This document shows, piece by piece, positions 21,093 through 33,085 of a DNA stretch of 64,000 bases. The first letter of the stretch is position 1, and every line of letters starts with the position of its first letter. Made by a program: the position numbers and the translations under genes. The notes beneath the pieces were generated by a model that saw nothing but the letters and a program-made list of their open reading frames with translations, had not been told where the DNA came from and searched no databases. The DNA is from Mangifera indica. Taxonomy: Eukaryota; Streptophyta; Magnoliopsida; Sapindales; Anacardiaceae. The stretch lies in contig NW_025401209.1 of NCBI RefSeq assembly GCF_011075055.1, forward strand, positions 1 through 64,000. Direction: 5' to 3'.

Positions 21093-23180
21093 TAGTATTT
21101 TGGTGAACAATTAAATAATTAAATAATGCTTGAGTTTATATTATTTTGTTAATGTTTTGAGCATCGATCATTGCCTTTCAACGATGTATATATTATGAAA
21201 ATATTAGTAATTTTCAGAGGTGTTGGATCTACCCAGAATCAGTTTAAACATTTTGGATCTGTTTAATGCCATTGATGTGCTTCACTTTAAAATGATATAA
21301 ATATATAGAAAGATGAAGACGACGATAATGATATTAGTTTTCTGGTAGATCAATTGAATTGCAGAATCAAACATTGGGTGGCTGCCATGAAATACTGTAG
21401 AACCGGTGACAACGTGACCCCCTCACGTCACTTCCTTGGTCAGTTTTGTGCATCCATTTGAGTTACCAATACCTAAATTTATGATACCCAACAACTTAGT
21501 ACAATTGACTGCCAGCCATTTAGCTAGAACGAATATTATATACCGAGTTTTTAACATAAGAGTAGTGATTAAACTTATTATTTTACTGGTTTATAATTCA
21601 ATCAATTCATTTAATTTAACTAATTAATTAATTAGTTTAATTTATTATTAAATTATTATATATATTTTAAATAGAATTAAATATTTATCATATTTTTAAA
21701 CATAAAATATATTAAATATATAAAACATAATTTCAAATATATTAATTAAACAATTGACACTTTATTACATAGATTAAAAAAACCTAATTACAAATTATTA
21801 ACTTTAAATAGTTTTTTCGGTTTAACAGATTTAGCGAGTTTGATCAAATTTTAAATAAGCCAATATTTATATATAAATTAAATCAAATTATAAAATCGAA
21901 TCGAATTATAGATTAGTTTATGATTAACCAATCAAAATGAATGATTCAGTCCAGTTTTAAAAACATTAATTTTATGTTTATTACATTTTATTCTAAAGGA
22001 GTCAAAGCGATTGCTTTGACACATAATTTAAAATGCTTATATTTATTTTTTTTAAAAACCTTAAAATTACAGGTTTTAAAATGTCATATTATGTACCACA
22101 TTATGATGATAGTCTAACGACATACATTCTTGATAATAAAATTTTTCGCTATTAGAAAAGAGTGATTTACATTTTTCCACGCTAGGTGTGGCTTAAAAAC
22201 ACATTTCCTCCCATATTTAAGTGCATAAATAATATTTTTCAACCAAAAACTAATTTTGTGAACAAAGTGTAAAAGGATATGACAGTCATTTCATCTTTCC
22301 ATATTTTCAAAAAATAAATGAGAAAAAAAATTGTCAACTTCGCTTGTTGAATCAAACTTGGAAAGGTGCATTCGATCAAAATCACCTGGACCAAGTGCAA
22401 TCCGACATGATGCCAACCACCATTGCAATCATTTTCACCAATAATTCTTCATGCTACATTGAAAACACACACCAAAAATCAAAATTACGATTTCTTCCTC
22501 TTCAGTTACCTCAAACATCTAATAAATTTTACTTGTATTTTCTGAGTGGGAGTTAGCTTGTATAGCAAGAAAATTATTTTCTGAGTGGGAATTGTCAAAT
22601 TGTAATTGACGTTCTTTCCTGTTTCAGTAGGAATCCACACTACAATTATATTGCATTATTTGTACAACTTGTTATAAAAGGGATTGAGAATTTGAGAAGA
22701 ATGCAGTAAAAAAAAAAAAAAGGCCAAAGTTCATCCAAGTGAGTTTATATATTGAAACAGTGTCAATTTAAGCATGTTCCCACCAAAATTTTGTAATTAA
22801 ATTGAGTTAACGTAGAAATGGTGTAATTTTTTCCTAAGTATTTCTTGGCACTAGGTGCATGGTAGTCGAATTGTGTATCACAAATTATATCGAAAATTTA
22901 ACTTTTCGTATTATATATCAGGAATCGTATCATATTGTGTGATATAATTTTTAAATAATAAAAAATTTAATTGACATATTATTATTTTAAAAAATATCAT
23001 GAACATTTTAAAAATTTAAGATTTCTCATGTACACTCCTATTATATCATTTTTTTTTAAATGTATCAATCCATATTGGTAATATGTATTATATTGTAGGA
23101 TATATATTGTATTATATAACATATCTACTGTATCGTAGTAATTTGATATATTTCATGATACGTATCATTTTTCATTTATA

Positions 23181-23186
<6 letters not shown>
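21093..23186. other. Long intergenic AT-rich region
   Basis: No gene recognised. Bases 21560-21960 are extremely AT-rich. The open frame at 22344-22556 has no known domain. At 22539-22600 the short phrase ttttctgagtggga occurs twice. Bases 22850-23180 contain scattered inverted scraps of tatatcat/atgatata and may be a decayed element. Confidence 0.4.

Positions 23187-23259
<73 letters not shown>
23187..23259. repeat. Compound microsatellite (AT)n then (GA)n
   Basis: An uninterrupted AT dinucleotide run at about 23187-23225 is followed at once by a GA run at about 23227-23259. The MULE copy C starts 21 bases later. Confidence 0.95.
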
Positions 23260-23262
<3 letters not shown>

Positions 23263-23279
23263 GAGTAGAATATTAGTAA

Positions 23280-23974
23280 GGCCAAAGGACTATTTCCCAC
23301 CCAAAGTATGTTGTTATCTTAAGTTTATATTTGTTAACTTTGAAAATCTCATTTACTCATCTATAGACAATTAAAATTAACGGTATTTTATCTGTAATAT
23401 TAAAAATAAACTAAAATTTAATCTCTTTTTCCTCTCCAAAATCTTAAAAACTAACCATTTTTCTTAGGTCAAGTTTTAAAAAATTACATTCCCCCTTAGA
23501 GTTTATTTTTCAATCCCCAGCTCCAAATCCGGTGCCATCGCCAACGACGAAGCTTCTCCAACACATCACCATGCTCCGATGGTCTCTCTTGTCTCCTCTG
23601 GAAAGCTGATCGACATAAATCTAGCATAAAAAGATGGAGAGCTTCATCTTTCGATGAAGTTTTCCATTTTTTCAAACCAGATTTACGTCGCCAGAGCATG
23701 GTGATATATCTGAAAAGCTTCATCACCAGCAATGATGTTAGATTTGACATCGAAGATTGAAAGCTAAACTCTATGGGAGAATATTATTTTTTAAAACTTA
23801 ATCTAAGGGAAAAATAGTTAGTTTTTAGGGTTTAAGGGAGTAAAAGGAGATAAATTTAAAGAAGTTAGAATTTTATTAATTTTAATCTTCTATAGGTCAA
23901 TAAATAAAAATTTTAAAATTAATAAGAAAAAATGAGAGATAATAACATAGTTGGGGTGTGAACAATTCTTTGCC
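23280..23974. mobile_element. Non-autonomous Mutator-like element with long TIRs (copy C)
   Basis: The left end is GGCCAAAGGACTATTTCCCA; the right end inverted is GGCAAAGAATTGTTCACACC. It is flanked by tattagtaa (23271-23279) and tattaataa (23975-23983), a 9-bp target duplication with one mismatch. The inner sequence carries gatgaag/cttcatc inverted phrases and a minus-strand 84-codon frame at 23496-23750 with no recognised domain. No transposase. Confidence 0.85.
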
Positions 23975-23983
23975 TATTAATAA

Positions 23984-24270
23984 TTATGGTTAGGTATATT
24001 ATGTCTTTTATCTTAAAGACTTTTTTGTTTGGAAGTACTGAACGAATAAGGTCCATCAATATGAAAATAATTGTAAGCAAATAGTGGGGCAATTCTGCTC
24101 CAACTTGCTCTGAGTTTGTCAAGTTTTCAGCCTTTCTCAGGCATTACGTCATCCCTGTCAGTTTGTGTCGACTAATTATAACTTTTCAATTTTCACGTGT
24201 CTCTTTTATTTTTACTGCCATAAAGTCCCTAGAGATTCTGGATTTCTTCCTAGCTATTGTCATCTGTAAT
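23984..24270. other. Short intergenic stretch
   Basis: Nothing recognised apart from being the right flank of MULE copy C and the left flank of the LINE-like tail. Confidence 0.4.
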
Positions 24271-24845
24271 TGTTTTTTTTTTTTTAGTAAGTATATACAT
24301 TTGAAAACAAAGCTCAAAGGTAATACAACCTAAGCACAGCAAAGGAGGAATGCAAGGCTCAAGCATGCAAGGAAACATCTCTGGACATGTCCAACATCTT
24401 AACAGTAACAAAACAAGCCCTAAACCTAAGTCACAAGTATAAATGTCCAATTTAGCACAATCCTATCTAGTCTCTAATTCCATAACAGCAAAAGCAATAG
24501 CCTCAAACAAGATTGGCAGCCACAGGGAAACCAGCCACCAAAGAAGAGCAAACTAAGAAATTGTACAATGCACTTCATCATGATTTCCATCCTGTAGCTT
24601 CCAAAAGCAGACACAAGCCCACAGCAAGCAGCAAACCCAGACTACGGGAAACAAACATATGCCGAATTCTGCAGCAATCATCTCCAAAGCACAAGAAATC
24701 AAATCACAGCAGGCACAGCACCGAATAAGAACTCCAGACTACGAACAAAGGAGGCAGAGAGGGAGACCAAGGCAGAAGCAGCAAGCCCAGACTTAAAAGC
24801 CACAGAAGCCCAGAACTCCAGGGAGGAAACACACTAGAAAGCAGA
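24271..24845 (-). mobile_element. LINE-like 3' end with poly(A) tail, minus strand
   Basis: On the plus strand a T13-14 run (24271-24285) is followed by about 550 bases strikingly poor in T. Read on the minus strand this becomes a T/G-rich 3' UTR that ends with ttgtattacctttgagct, then tatatacttact and a poly(A) run, like the 3' ends of plant L1 LINEs. The higher-coordinate border near 24845 is where base composition reverts. No reverse transcriptase is present, and target duplications are not clear. A long SINE is an alternative. Confidence 0.5.
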
Positions 24846-25757
24846 ACAAAATGACGTTGTTAATCGAAAAAATAACATGTTATCTCTATACTTTGCGAGA
24901 ATTAAATAATTATGATAGTTAATCAAAAAAATTTAAGACATAACGTTTTAGTCTCTATATTTTAAGAGAACTAACCCTATTAAGTTCGGCTTATCTACTA
25001 ACAATAATTTTTTTTTTAAATTTAAAAACAAATTTAAGTTATTTGATTGTATAAAAATAATTTTATGTCTACATCAGTTTTTCTAATAAATTGTTTTTGA
25101 GTTTATTTAAAGTTTAAAATTTTAAAAATATCCTTATGTTATTTAGAAATTTGATTTTATATTTATGATATACTAATTTTTTTTTTTTTGTAATGTAAGA
25201 TACAAGAACTTCTTTTATGTTTTTCTAATAGATTAATAAACAAATTTTTTGAAACTGATTAACCAGTTATTGATTAAATTGACAAAATTGAGGAGGATGT
25301 ATACAATATTGACTAACTCTTTAGAGTTATTGAATATGACCAAAACTCAAATTTAAACACCAAAAAACCCATATCCCTAAAAATATAACCTCCATTGCTT
25401 TATGCAAAACAGTATTACAATCAAACCCTACAAATTTTGAAAATGTCATTTTCAAATTTCCACTCAAAATCCAACATCATCTTTTCAAATCAAGAAAGGA
25501 AATTCGTTACTTCTTGATGTTCATACGAACACTAACTCAAAAGTTCAGTTTTTTATGATTGTATATTTTTTCTTGGTGTGTAAAATTTATTTAATAAGTT
25601 TGAAATGAATTTTAAAATCAAGAATAATATAAATGACTGAAATAATATGTTTTATATTAGAAAAAAATTAGGATGTTAGATGTCATTTTACACTAGCGGT
25701 TTCTTTTTATATTTTATATATGCAGAGTTTTTTCCTTTTTTTTTTTTTTAATTTTAA
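24846..25757. other. Intergenic AT-rich stretch with small repeated phrases
   Basis: The phrases tatctctatactttgcgaga (24875) and tagtctctatattttaagag (24949) are two diverged copies of the same 20-mer type, suggesting a decayed MITE. No gene seen. Confidence 0.4.
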
Positions 25758-26312
25758 CATGCCAGAGGGGGTAGGTGGTAAATTGATATTTTGTAACATT
25801 CATGCCAAAATTTTTTCAAGATCATATTTGTACATTTAATTATAAAATTTATTGTTAATTTAGTTACAAAATATATAAGATAGATCAAAATGGAGAGTTT
25901 TGTTATTGTTTTGGTTTGGTTTGACAACAAATTCGTATTTTAACATGTAGGGGTGAATTGATATTTCTCAATATTCTTGCCAAATTTGCTAAGATTTTTA
26001 TTTGTACATTTCATTATAAAATTTCTAATTAATTTAGTTAGAAAATAATATAAGTGATGGGGGTTAAATTGATATCTCACCATACAGGGGTAAATTAACA
26101 TTTTACCATGTGGGGGTAAACTGATGTGTTAATTTGATTTGGAGGTAAATTGATATTTTACTATACAGGGTAAACGATTTCATACCATGGCTGGGTGGAT
26201 GGGGGGTGCTAAATGGATTTTTTTAAATATTTGTGTTGAATTTTTTTAAAGATTATGTTTACACATTTAGTTATGAAATTTTTGGTTAATTTAGTTAAGA
26301 AACTATACTTTA
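25758..26312. repeat. Three diverged tandem copies of a roughly 110-base core with variable linkers
   Basis: Cores at about 25758-25871, 25947-26050 and 26190-26310 each run from a ggggt(g)aaattgatat-like start through tgccaaa...ttttt, then tttgtacatttaattataaa and a final gttaatttagtta. Between copies 2 and 3 there is a sub-repeat, taaattgatat/ggggtaaa, present several times. They sit directly before the MULE transposase relic and may be its subterminal sequence. Confidence 0.65.
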
Positions 26313-27810
26313 TCATTGAAGAGAAGATGAAGATTATGAATACTGTCGATATATTGGAGCTATTAAAAAATTGGGTATATAAAAATGAAAAAAGAGTTTT
26401 GAATTAGAGTTCGTTTGATCATGGTAACAAAATAGATGAAATTCCTATTGAGGAATCTGTGTCTTAGGAGAAGATTAATATTAATTATAGTACTAAAGGT
26501 ATAGATAGTTTCAAACGTGCAAATCTATTTCACATTAATGTACCACCCAAGGTTGAGAATGCTTTTGGTCATGCATTTCATTCACTATCCCATTTCCCTA
26601 ACCAGCCATCATAGTCTAATGCCCAAGGAGTGGAGAGTGAGACAATCTTTCAAAGCAGATGACATTTCCTTAGACAAAAACTATTTGCAAGATGCATTCA
26701 GAACACATGCTTTGGAGGATAGATATTAATACAAAGTTTATAAATCCACAAAATCTAGATAGAAGATAAAATGTTCTCATGAACAATATGGATGGTGTTC
26801 ATATACGATAAGGCTAGAACATTACGACTATTTTTCACTTCGACATATATATTCTCAACACACATGTTTAAAAAATCAAATATTGTCACATTATAAACAA
26901 ACAGAGGCTCGAGCATTGGAACAAATGTTGAAGTCGATGTTTGTAATGTATATTGATTGAAAGAAATTATTCTTGACATGACTAATAAGTATAAGATTAA
27001 TATATCATTTACATAGGCATGACAGACAAAAAATTGGATACCATAAACATTAAGATGTATGTTAATGAGTCATTCATGTTGTTACTGGATTACTGCTATA
27101 ATTTGTTATTTTGTAACCTTGAGACTATTTCACATATTAAAATGGATGACGCGCATAAATTTAAATGTTTTTTGGTGGGAATAAGTTGTTCTATTTGGGT
27201 ATTCCAAAGTAATATTCATCCAATGATCTTTCTTGGAAGTGTTTTTTTAAAAGATAGATATTTTAAAACTTTATTTATTATTATAACTAATGATAATAAT
27301 AATCAAATTTACTTATTTGCTTTCGATGTAAGAGATAGGGAAGATACTAAATTTTGGATTTGGTTATTTATCAAATAGAAGGATTGTATTGGTCTGGTAC
27401 TGGAGTTTACAGTAGTTTTAGATTGACTTGTAAGTATCATAGCTGCGGCTTCCGATGTAATCCCAGATGTGCATCATAATTGTTCTTGTCATCACCACAA
27501 GATAATCATGAAAGTAATACCGAAGGAATTAAGAAAATGGGGGGTTGCACTGGAAAATTGCCAAGGCATATAACTTGTCAAATTTCCAAATGCAGTAAAT
27601 GCATTTTCAATGGCATTCGTACTTGCAATTGTTTGTATCAATCAAATAACTTTTTGGGCCAAAGACAAGAAGGCAAGTCAGGTGTAGAAGTATGCAAACA
27701 TGGTTGTTCATCTATGGGCTTTAGCGTTCGATTAACTCTTTTCACTAAAATAAAAAAAATCTTCACCAAGGAAAAATTAATGAGGGATAAATTGGGTGAT
27801 ATGTGAGCTT
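26313..27810 (+). pseudogene. MuDR/MULE transposase, decayed
   Basis: In shifting plus frames the order of a plant MULE transposase is visible. The MuDR DNA-binding region (about 26640-26870) gives FKADDISLDKNYLQDAFRTH, then YKVYKSTKSRYEVKC, W, and IYSQHTC with the Cys/His zinc-binding residues. A linker includes KEIILDMTNKYKINIS and AWQTKNW. The MULE catalytic domain (about 27200-27380) gives FLKDRYFKTLFIIITNDNNN followed by QIYLFAFDVRDRED and a W. A later part (about 27640-27800) includes FTKIKKIFTKEKLMRDKLG. The usual DGTFLKG motif reads GSVFLKD, so the first catalytic Asp is lost. Many stops interrupt the frames. Intact MULE transposases cut Mutator-type TIRs; whether this one mobilised the 9-bp-TSD elements nearby is unknown. 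Confidence 0.85.
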
Positions 27811-29279
27811 CATCGAAAATATGATGAAACGAATACTAGTTAAAAAACTTTCAATTTCTCTTTTTTCTTTTTCCAATTTAATCTTAGCAAATGTGTGTAT
27901 TGAAATTAGTGAATTGATATTTGATGTCACACATATGTGCATGTTACTCAATAATTGAGCTTCAAAAAGAGAAAATTTAAAAAAGTTCTACCACCACAAG
28001 GTATCAATGAATGTTCTGAAATAATTTTTATTTCAAGATTGACTTGATTTCATGTCAGCATGTTTTTTTGTTTATAATGTTGCATGCACATCTCTTTTTA
28101 TTGTGTTTGCTACTGCTATGTTCAATGTTTGCTTGACTACTGCAAGGATATAGTATTTCTCCATGTGACTAGGGTATCATAGTTAGCTACCCTAAAAGAC
28201 CATATGACATGTGCGTAAGGCACAACAATGAGTGGACACGCAAGGTATCATTTGTTTTCATCAGAATATCAAATATGTCAAAATCAACTTAAACCTTAAT
28301 GATCTTTTTAGATGACCTATATTAAAGCACGAGGGTATCGAATTGTGACCACATTAATTTACTAGTGGAGTGCTAGTTTTAGTTTTAAACTTCTTTTTAG
28401 GGTACCGAGTTACCTTGTTGAGTGTTTTTCACTCGCGTGTTCCTTTTTTGTAATTTTACAAGTAGAGATGAGTAGCAGGTATATTGAAGAGCAAACAATC
28501 CAATCGAATAGTTGCATAAGGGTAAGAGGCAAAATTGCCATTTCAATTTATTTCTTATTTATCTATTTTGTTATTTTGGTTAAAGCTTTATGGATGTTTA
28601 TGCACAATAATTGTATGGGTTGAGTTTTTAGACACATCGGGTTATGCGTAATAATAAATTGAAGTATATCCAGTTACACCTTTTTGCATGCTTTTAAAGA
28701 AGTAGTTATTATCATATTGTTTTTCGTTGAATGAGTTATGAAAGTAAGTTGTGCATATCTTTTTGGATCATATTTCATACATGAGTATGTATCTAGAGAG
28801 AGTATTACATGGGTCAAGACAAAACAAGACATATAGAGACATCTTATCCTAAAGTGTTTTTTTTTTAATTTTTACCAAATGATTCAAAATTTGTTTAAAA
28901 CGATGTTTAACATTCGACAAGATGAAAGCATTTTAACAACTTTTTGTTAGATAGGTATTATATTCTTAAACCTCTTACATGATAATCTTGAGATTGATGG
29001 TCTTTTATTTCTATAAAGTCTACTTTGTTTCTTTAGCTATTTTTATTGTTGATATATTTGTTCATGGTCCTTTTGTAACTTTTGGAATGATTTCTTATGA
29101 ATTCTATTTTTATTGTTTACTCTACACTTTTATTTGATCGTTGGATTGACATTATGGTTGATTAGATATAATTTGTTCATGACTTTTATTTCTATTTAAT
29201 TGATCGGTATATATAGGTATTACGACATAAATATTCATTATTGATTTTATATTTTATGAGTAGTAATATTTATTGTTGA
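27811..29279. other. Intergenic or decayed transposon body
   Basis: No recognisable domain. It may be the 3' part of the MULE and/or the interior of the CACTA element whose right end is at 29651. No RNA gene seen. Confidence 0.35.
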
Positions 29280-29651
29280 TATTATATTTAATGACAAGTA
29301 AATATTACAATAATGATGAATATATTCATCGTTAACATTATGTTTAATGATTGGTAAATATTGTTATAACGACGAAAATATTCATCGCTGTTATTATTTT
29401 TAACGGCCAAATACATTGTTTTAGCAATGAAAATATTCATTGTTATTACTAATTTTGACAACAAAACATACATCCCTTGTTATTTATATCAATGACGAAA
29501 CTTTTCTTCTCGTCATTAATATTTTTAGCTACGGATGCTATAATGATGGTCGACGATGAGAATTTTCCTATCGCTAAAGATCTTTAATGACGGGAAATGG
29601 ACTTTCATTGACTAGTTTTCCCCTTGTTAAAAGCTTTTTTTTTTTTTAGTG
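29280..29651 (-). mobile_element. CACTA (En/Spm-like) element, one end with subterminal hairpin repeats
   Basis: On the minus strand the sequence starts CACTAAAAAAAAAAA (29651 inward), the CACTA terminus. The next 350 bases contain at least four small inverted units of the type gacgaaaatattcatcgct, aatgaaaatattcattg and atgacgaa...ttcgtcat, the usual subterminal transposase-binding repeats of this superfamily. The partner end was not found with confidence (see rejected items), and no TNP2-type transposase is visible. Confidence 0.7.
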
Positions 29652-29689
29652 TTTTATGTGCCCATAGCCTCTTCACTAGGTTGGTAGTA

Positions 29690-30670
29690 AGTCAATCGGA
29701 CATATGTCAAGATTGACCTTTAGCAAGACATCATAGTCACTTGATTAATGGGGTATCAACGATTGACTTCTAAACTTGTCAATGATATGTTTACTCATAA
29801 TTTGATTAATGATATGTTCACTCATATAATTTGAATATTTTGTTTTACGGTATCTTTTTGAGATTGAGGTATTGATTAAATGTCTCACTCAAGGTCTCTC
29901 GATACACATTGACCGATTTCTATTAATGATCAAATGGTATTGGAGTGAGTACCAACTCAAATTTATTGTGATCACAAATTTAATTAGTCATTGTCATCTA
30001 TTAGTGAGTCTATATGAGATATTAGTTGTCATGTTCAAGAGTGACGAATCCATTATTGATCTATTATAGTCTTTGTATGTATTTTGATACAACAAATCAC
30101 CACATTTATATCAATATTCTATAATGACTATGTTGAGTTAGTGTTGAATCATATCAATCTTTATACAAGACGATTTAGTAATTTCAAATATAAGAATCAC
30201 ATATAACTCCATTCTCTAAGAGAATATATTCCATAAATACTAAAATAATAATTCATATGAAATCATCTTGACGGGTTGTTTGGTAGAAATATCTATAATA
30301 TGTATCCATATGTTGAATCAAACTGTCAATAGATAATTTTGAAATGTGATATCTATCACTATTTTTCGATGGGGTAATTCAATACTATTATAGTTATATC
30401 ACTATTACTCATGTTTTTTGCCATGATAATATTAAAACTAATGACGTTTTAAGAATAACTAGCTAATGTAATCATAAAGTTCTCATGATCAATTATCATA
30501 CATTGACCCTCTTATCATGATTTAACCATTTTATGGACAATTATTTCATGGTTTAAACATTCCAAGGACAATTATCTAATCACATATATAATGAAGATAA
30601 TGGAATGTTATAGATTTTATTACCTAAAATAATAATGATTACAAATTTATATTGAAGACGATTGACTGCA
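29690..30670. repeat. About 1-kb dispersed repeat, copy 1 (LTR-like)
   Basis: Collinear and in the same orientation as 43215-44160. Shared phrases include catcatagtcacttgattaa-like text, tctttatacaagacgattt, cctaaaataataatgatt and atggaatg. The position next to a copia integrase scrap (30745 onward) and the AT-rich content suggest it is a copia LTR, but borders and target duplications are not resolved. Confidence 0.7.
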
Positions 30671-30744
30671 AAACACTATTCTAACAACAAGATCTTAATA
30701 CAAAAAGTTTAAAGCAGACAAAGATAAATTATTCCTTCTTAGAA

Positions 30745-30945
30745 GTGTTTGGTTGTTTGGTCTATATTTACAATGATTCTACTCGTAAAAGTATGCTTGA
30801 TGCAAAGCCTAAGAATATGTTTTTCACTAGAAATGGTGACGCAGAGTTTTCTTTTCGTTTCTATGATGATAAAACATAAATGATTATTACGGGTAAAGAC
30901 ACTACTTCAATGAATATGTGATGCACAAGGTTAAACCTAGCATGA
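30745..30945 (+). pseudogene. Ty1/copia integrase C-terminal fragment
   Basis: The translation includes YNDSTRKSMLDAKPKNMFF, GDAEFSFRFYDD and a decayed SRDV block (GKDTTSMN). This matches the end of the copia integrase domain (relatives read FIGYG-EFG-R-YD then SRDV-F-E). The Gly-Tyr of the family motif has mutated and stops follow. No gag or reverse transcriptase is adjoining, so it is a scrap. Confidence 0.75.
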
Positions 30946-31310
30946 ACTCAGAAAATCCAAACACTAAAATTGAAGATGAAAGGTAGTTCCTTTAAAAGAA
31001 TTCCCCATTAATGACATGCGCGAGATAATGACCAGCAAAATCAAAAGATTATAGCTCCAAAAATTGAACCATAAACACTCTGTTCGAACTTCGAGGGTCT
31101 TTCAAGATTATTAGAACACAAAAAAGGTATCCCCTTGTTGTATCATATTTTACTAATTATTTTAATAATTTTTTTTACTTTAAAATAATTATCTTAAATA
31201 ACATTTATATAATTCCCTAGTTAAGATATTCTAATATAAATTTGTCAAAATTATGATTATATATAACTGGATCAGGATTGTAAAATATTATTTTAATTCA
31301 ATATATATAT
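30946..31310. other. Copia tail and intergenic sequence
   Basis: Weak continuation of the copia linker after integrase up to about 31110, then AT-rich DNA. No gene. Confidence 0.35.
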
Positions 31311-32376
31311 GGCCATAGATTATTTTCTACCCAAGTTTTGATGCGTTTTTAAAGTCACACTCATAAGATTTAAAAAACTCAAAATCTCATCTTTGGACTA
31401 ACTACTGTTAGAAGATGTGAATAAAACCCTAGACTAGCAGAAAATCATCAAACATAGATTAAGCAAGCAAAAAGTTCATAGAGAGAATAGAGAGAATTCT
31501 AGAAGACTGCGAAGACTGTTGTGTATTTCATTCAAAAGAAAAATAATGAAAACCCTAACTGTTACAGTCATTGTGCAATTTTTACATGTTTGAGGGACAA
31601 TTACAGAAAGGCCCTCATAGTTATCTTGAAGTGTAGCATTGTCCTTTCAGTTTTATAGTACTGCAATCTGGCCCATCATTTCATTTTGTTGATATATACC
31701 AACAGAAGAGATAGAGATAAAATCGTTATTTTACTAATAATATTAAAAAATATAAATTTTTATGTTTCCCCCCCCCCCAAAGTTTTAAAAACTAACAACT
31801 TCACCCCTTCCTAAAGTTTTCTAACTTTCAAAAGTAACATTCCCCCCCCCCCTCAAAACCTAGGATTTATTTTTCAGGCACTCTCCGACCACCAGAGATG
31901 ATGCTTTAACTCACAAATCTCTGACCACCTTTCATCTCTCCAACACTTATAGAAGATATGACGGAGAGGTATCTTCATCGATTCTTCTGGAATCGATAAA
32001 AATACATCTTTGCCGTGTCTTCTTGCATCAAAAAGTAAAGATCTAATGGCTAGAGATGGTGGGTTGAAACATCGTTGCCAGTGGTCCGAGAATGTTTGAA
32101 AAATAAACCCTAGGTTTTAGGGTAAGGGAAAATGTTACTTTTAAAAGTTAAAAAACTTTAGGGAGGATGAAATTATTAGCTTTTAAAACTTTGAAGAAAA
32201 AACATACTTAATTTTGTATTTTTTAAATATTATTGATAAAATAACGTTTTTATCTATGTCTTTAACAGAAAATTATAACGAGGATTGACCCATGAATGAA
32301 ACTTTAAATTTTTTAAATTTTGTTGATGTAACTTTGAGAACGTATTAAAATTTAGGTGAAATATAGTCTTTTGGCC
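31311..32376. mobile_element. Mutator-like long-TIR element (copy D), split by a solo LTR
   Basis: It begins GGCCATAGATTATTTTCTAC and ends, inverted, GGCCAAAAGACTATATTTCA. The terminal regions pair over about 200 bases (actcataagatttaaaaaac and tggactaactac versus their inverted partners). The interior includes C-runs and a non-coding stretch. The target duplication is uncertain because the flanks are AT repeats. It is interrupted at 31411-31709. Confidence 0.75.
31416..31704 (-). mobile_element. Solo LTR nested in MULE copy D (289 bp)
   Basis: On the plus strand it starts TGTGAATAAAACCC and ends TATATACCAACA. It is flanked by an exact 5-bp duplication gaaga (31411-31415 and 31705-31709). 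Removing it restores the contiguous MULE sequence gttagaagagatagag, seen in similar form in copy E. On the minus strand it reads TGTTGGTATATATC and ends with a pyrimidine-rich leader, so that is its likely transcription sense; copia-type size. Confidence 0.88.
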
Positions 32377-32407
<31 letters not shown>

Positions 32408-33012
32408 AGAAAATATATGTTTCATTTCATAACGTCATTGATAGCAAAGTCAATAGCTACGACGATGATTCCAATCGCACATCGCATTACATGTAAACCT
32501 CTTGAAATTAGACGAAAACCAAAAGTTTACTACTAATAAATTGTTCAAGGAAAGCCGACGATTTACACGTCATTCCTTGAGAAGCAACGAAGAATACTTA
32601 ACCAATTCAAAACAAGACGGCAACCGGCGGACTAAATCGTTGCGGTTTCGCTACTCTTTTAAAGATTAAACAATATATTTGTCTCCACGACTTTCCGTTT
32701 ACGTAATATAATTTCATCCTTTGTCATGGACGTATCGAAGCCGTGAATAATAAAACCCAAAAATTTCCAAACAGATTGAGTAACAACTATAATGCGTTTC
32801 TCTACCGTGCCGACTTACCATCAACCCATTTTCTGATTGGTGGACTGCTTCTAAATTTGTCAATTATGCTGCCATAATCCCCACCGCCTGTCTCAGTGTA
32901 AACCTTTTTTTCATTAAATCCTATTTGAATTGGATATCTTTCTGAAATCGAACCAATCATGTCATTTAAGTAAAATTGTCTAAATAAAAATTTAATTTTA
33001 ACCTATATTTTC

Positions 33013-33017
<5 letters not shown>
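32377..33017. other. Upstream region of the lectin receptor kinase
   Basis: A short AT run (32382-32406), then relatively GC-balanced unique-looking DNA at 32450-32900 that may contain distal promoter elements. No gene seen. Confidence 0.4.

Positions 33018-33082
<65 letters not shown>
33018..33082. repeat. (TA)n microsatellite, 65 bp
   Basis: An uninterrupted TA run about 200 bases upstream of the TATA box assigned to the receptor kinase gene; likely length-variable. Confidence 0.97.

Positions 33083-33085
<3 letters not shown>

Noticed and set aside
22344..22556. 70-codon frame in intergenic DNA
   Set aside because: No recognised domain, no promoter-like leader, length expected by chance.
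27742..27760. CACTAAAATAAAAAAAATC as the left end of the CACTA element
   Set aside because: Sits in sequence that still reads as MULE transposase, lacks subterminal repeats, and A-richness explains the similarity.
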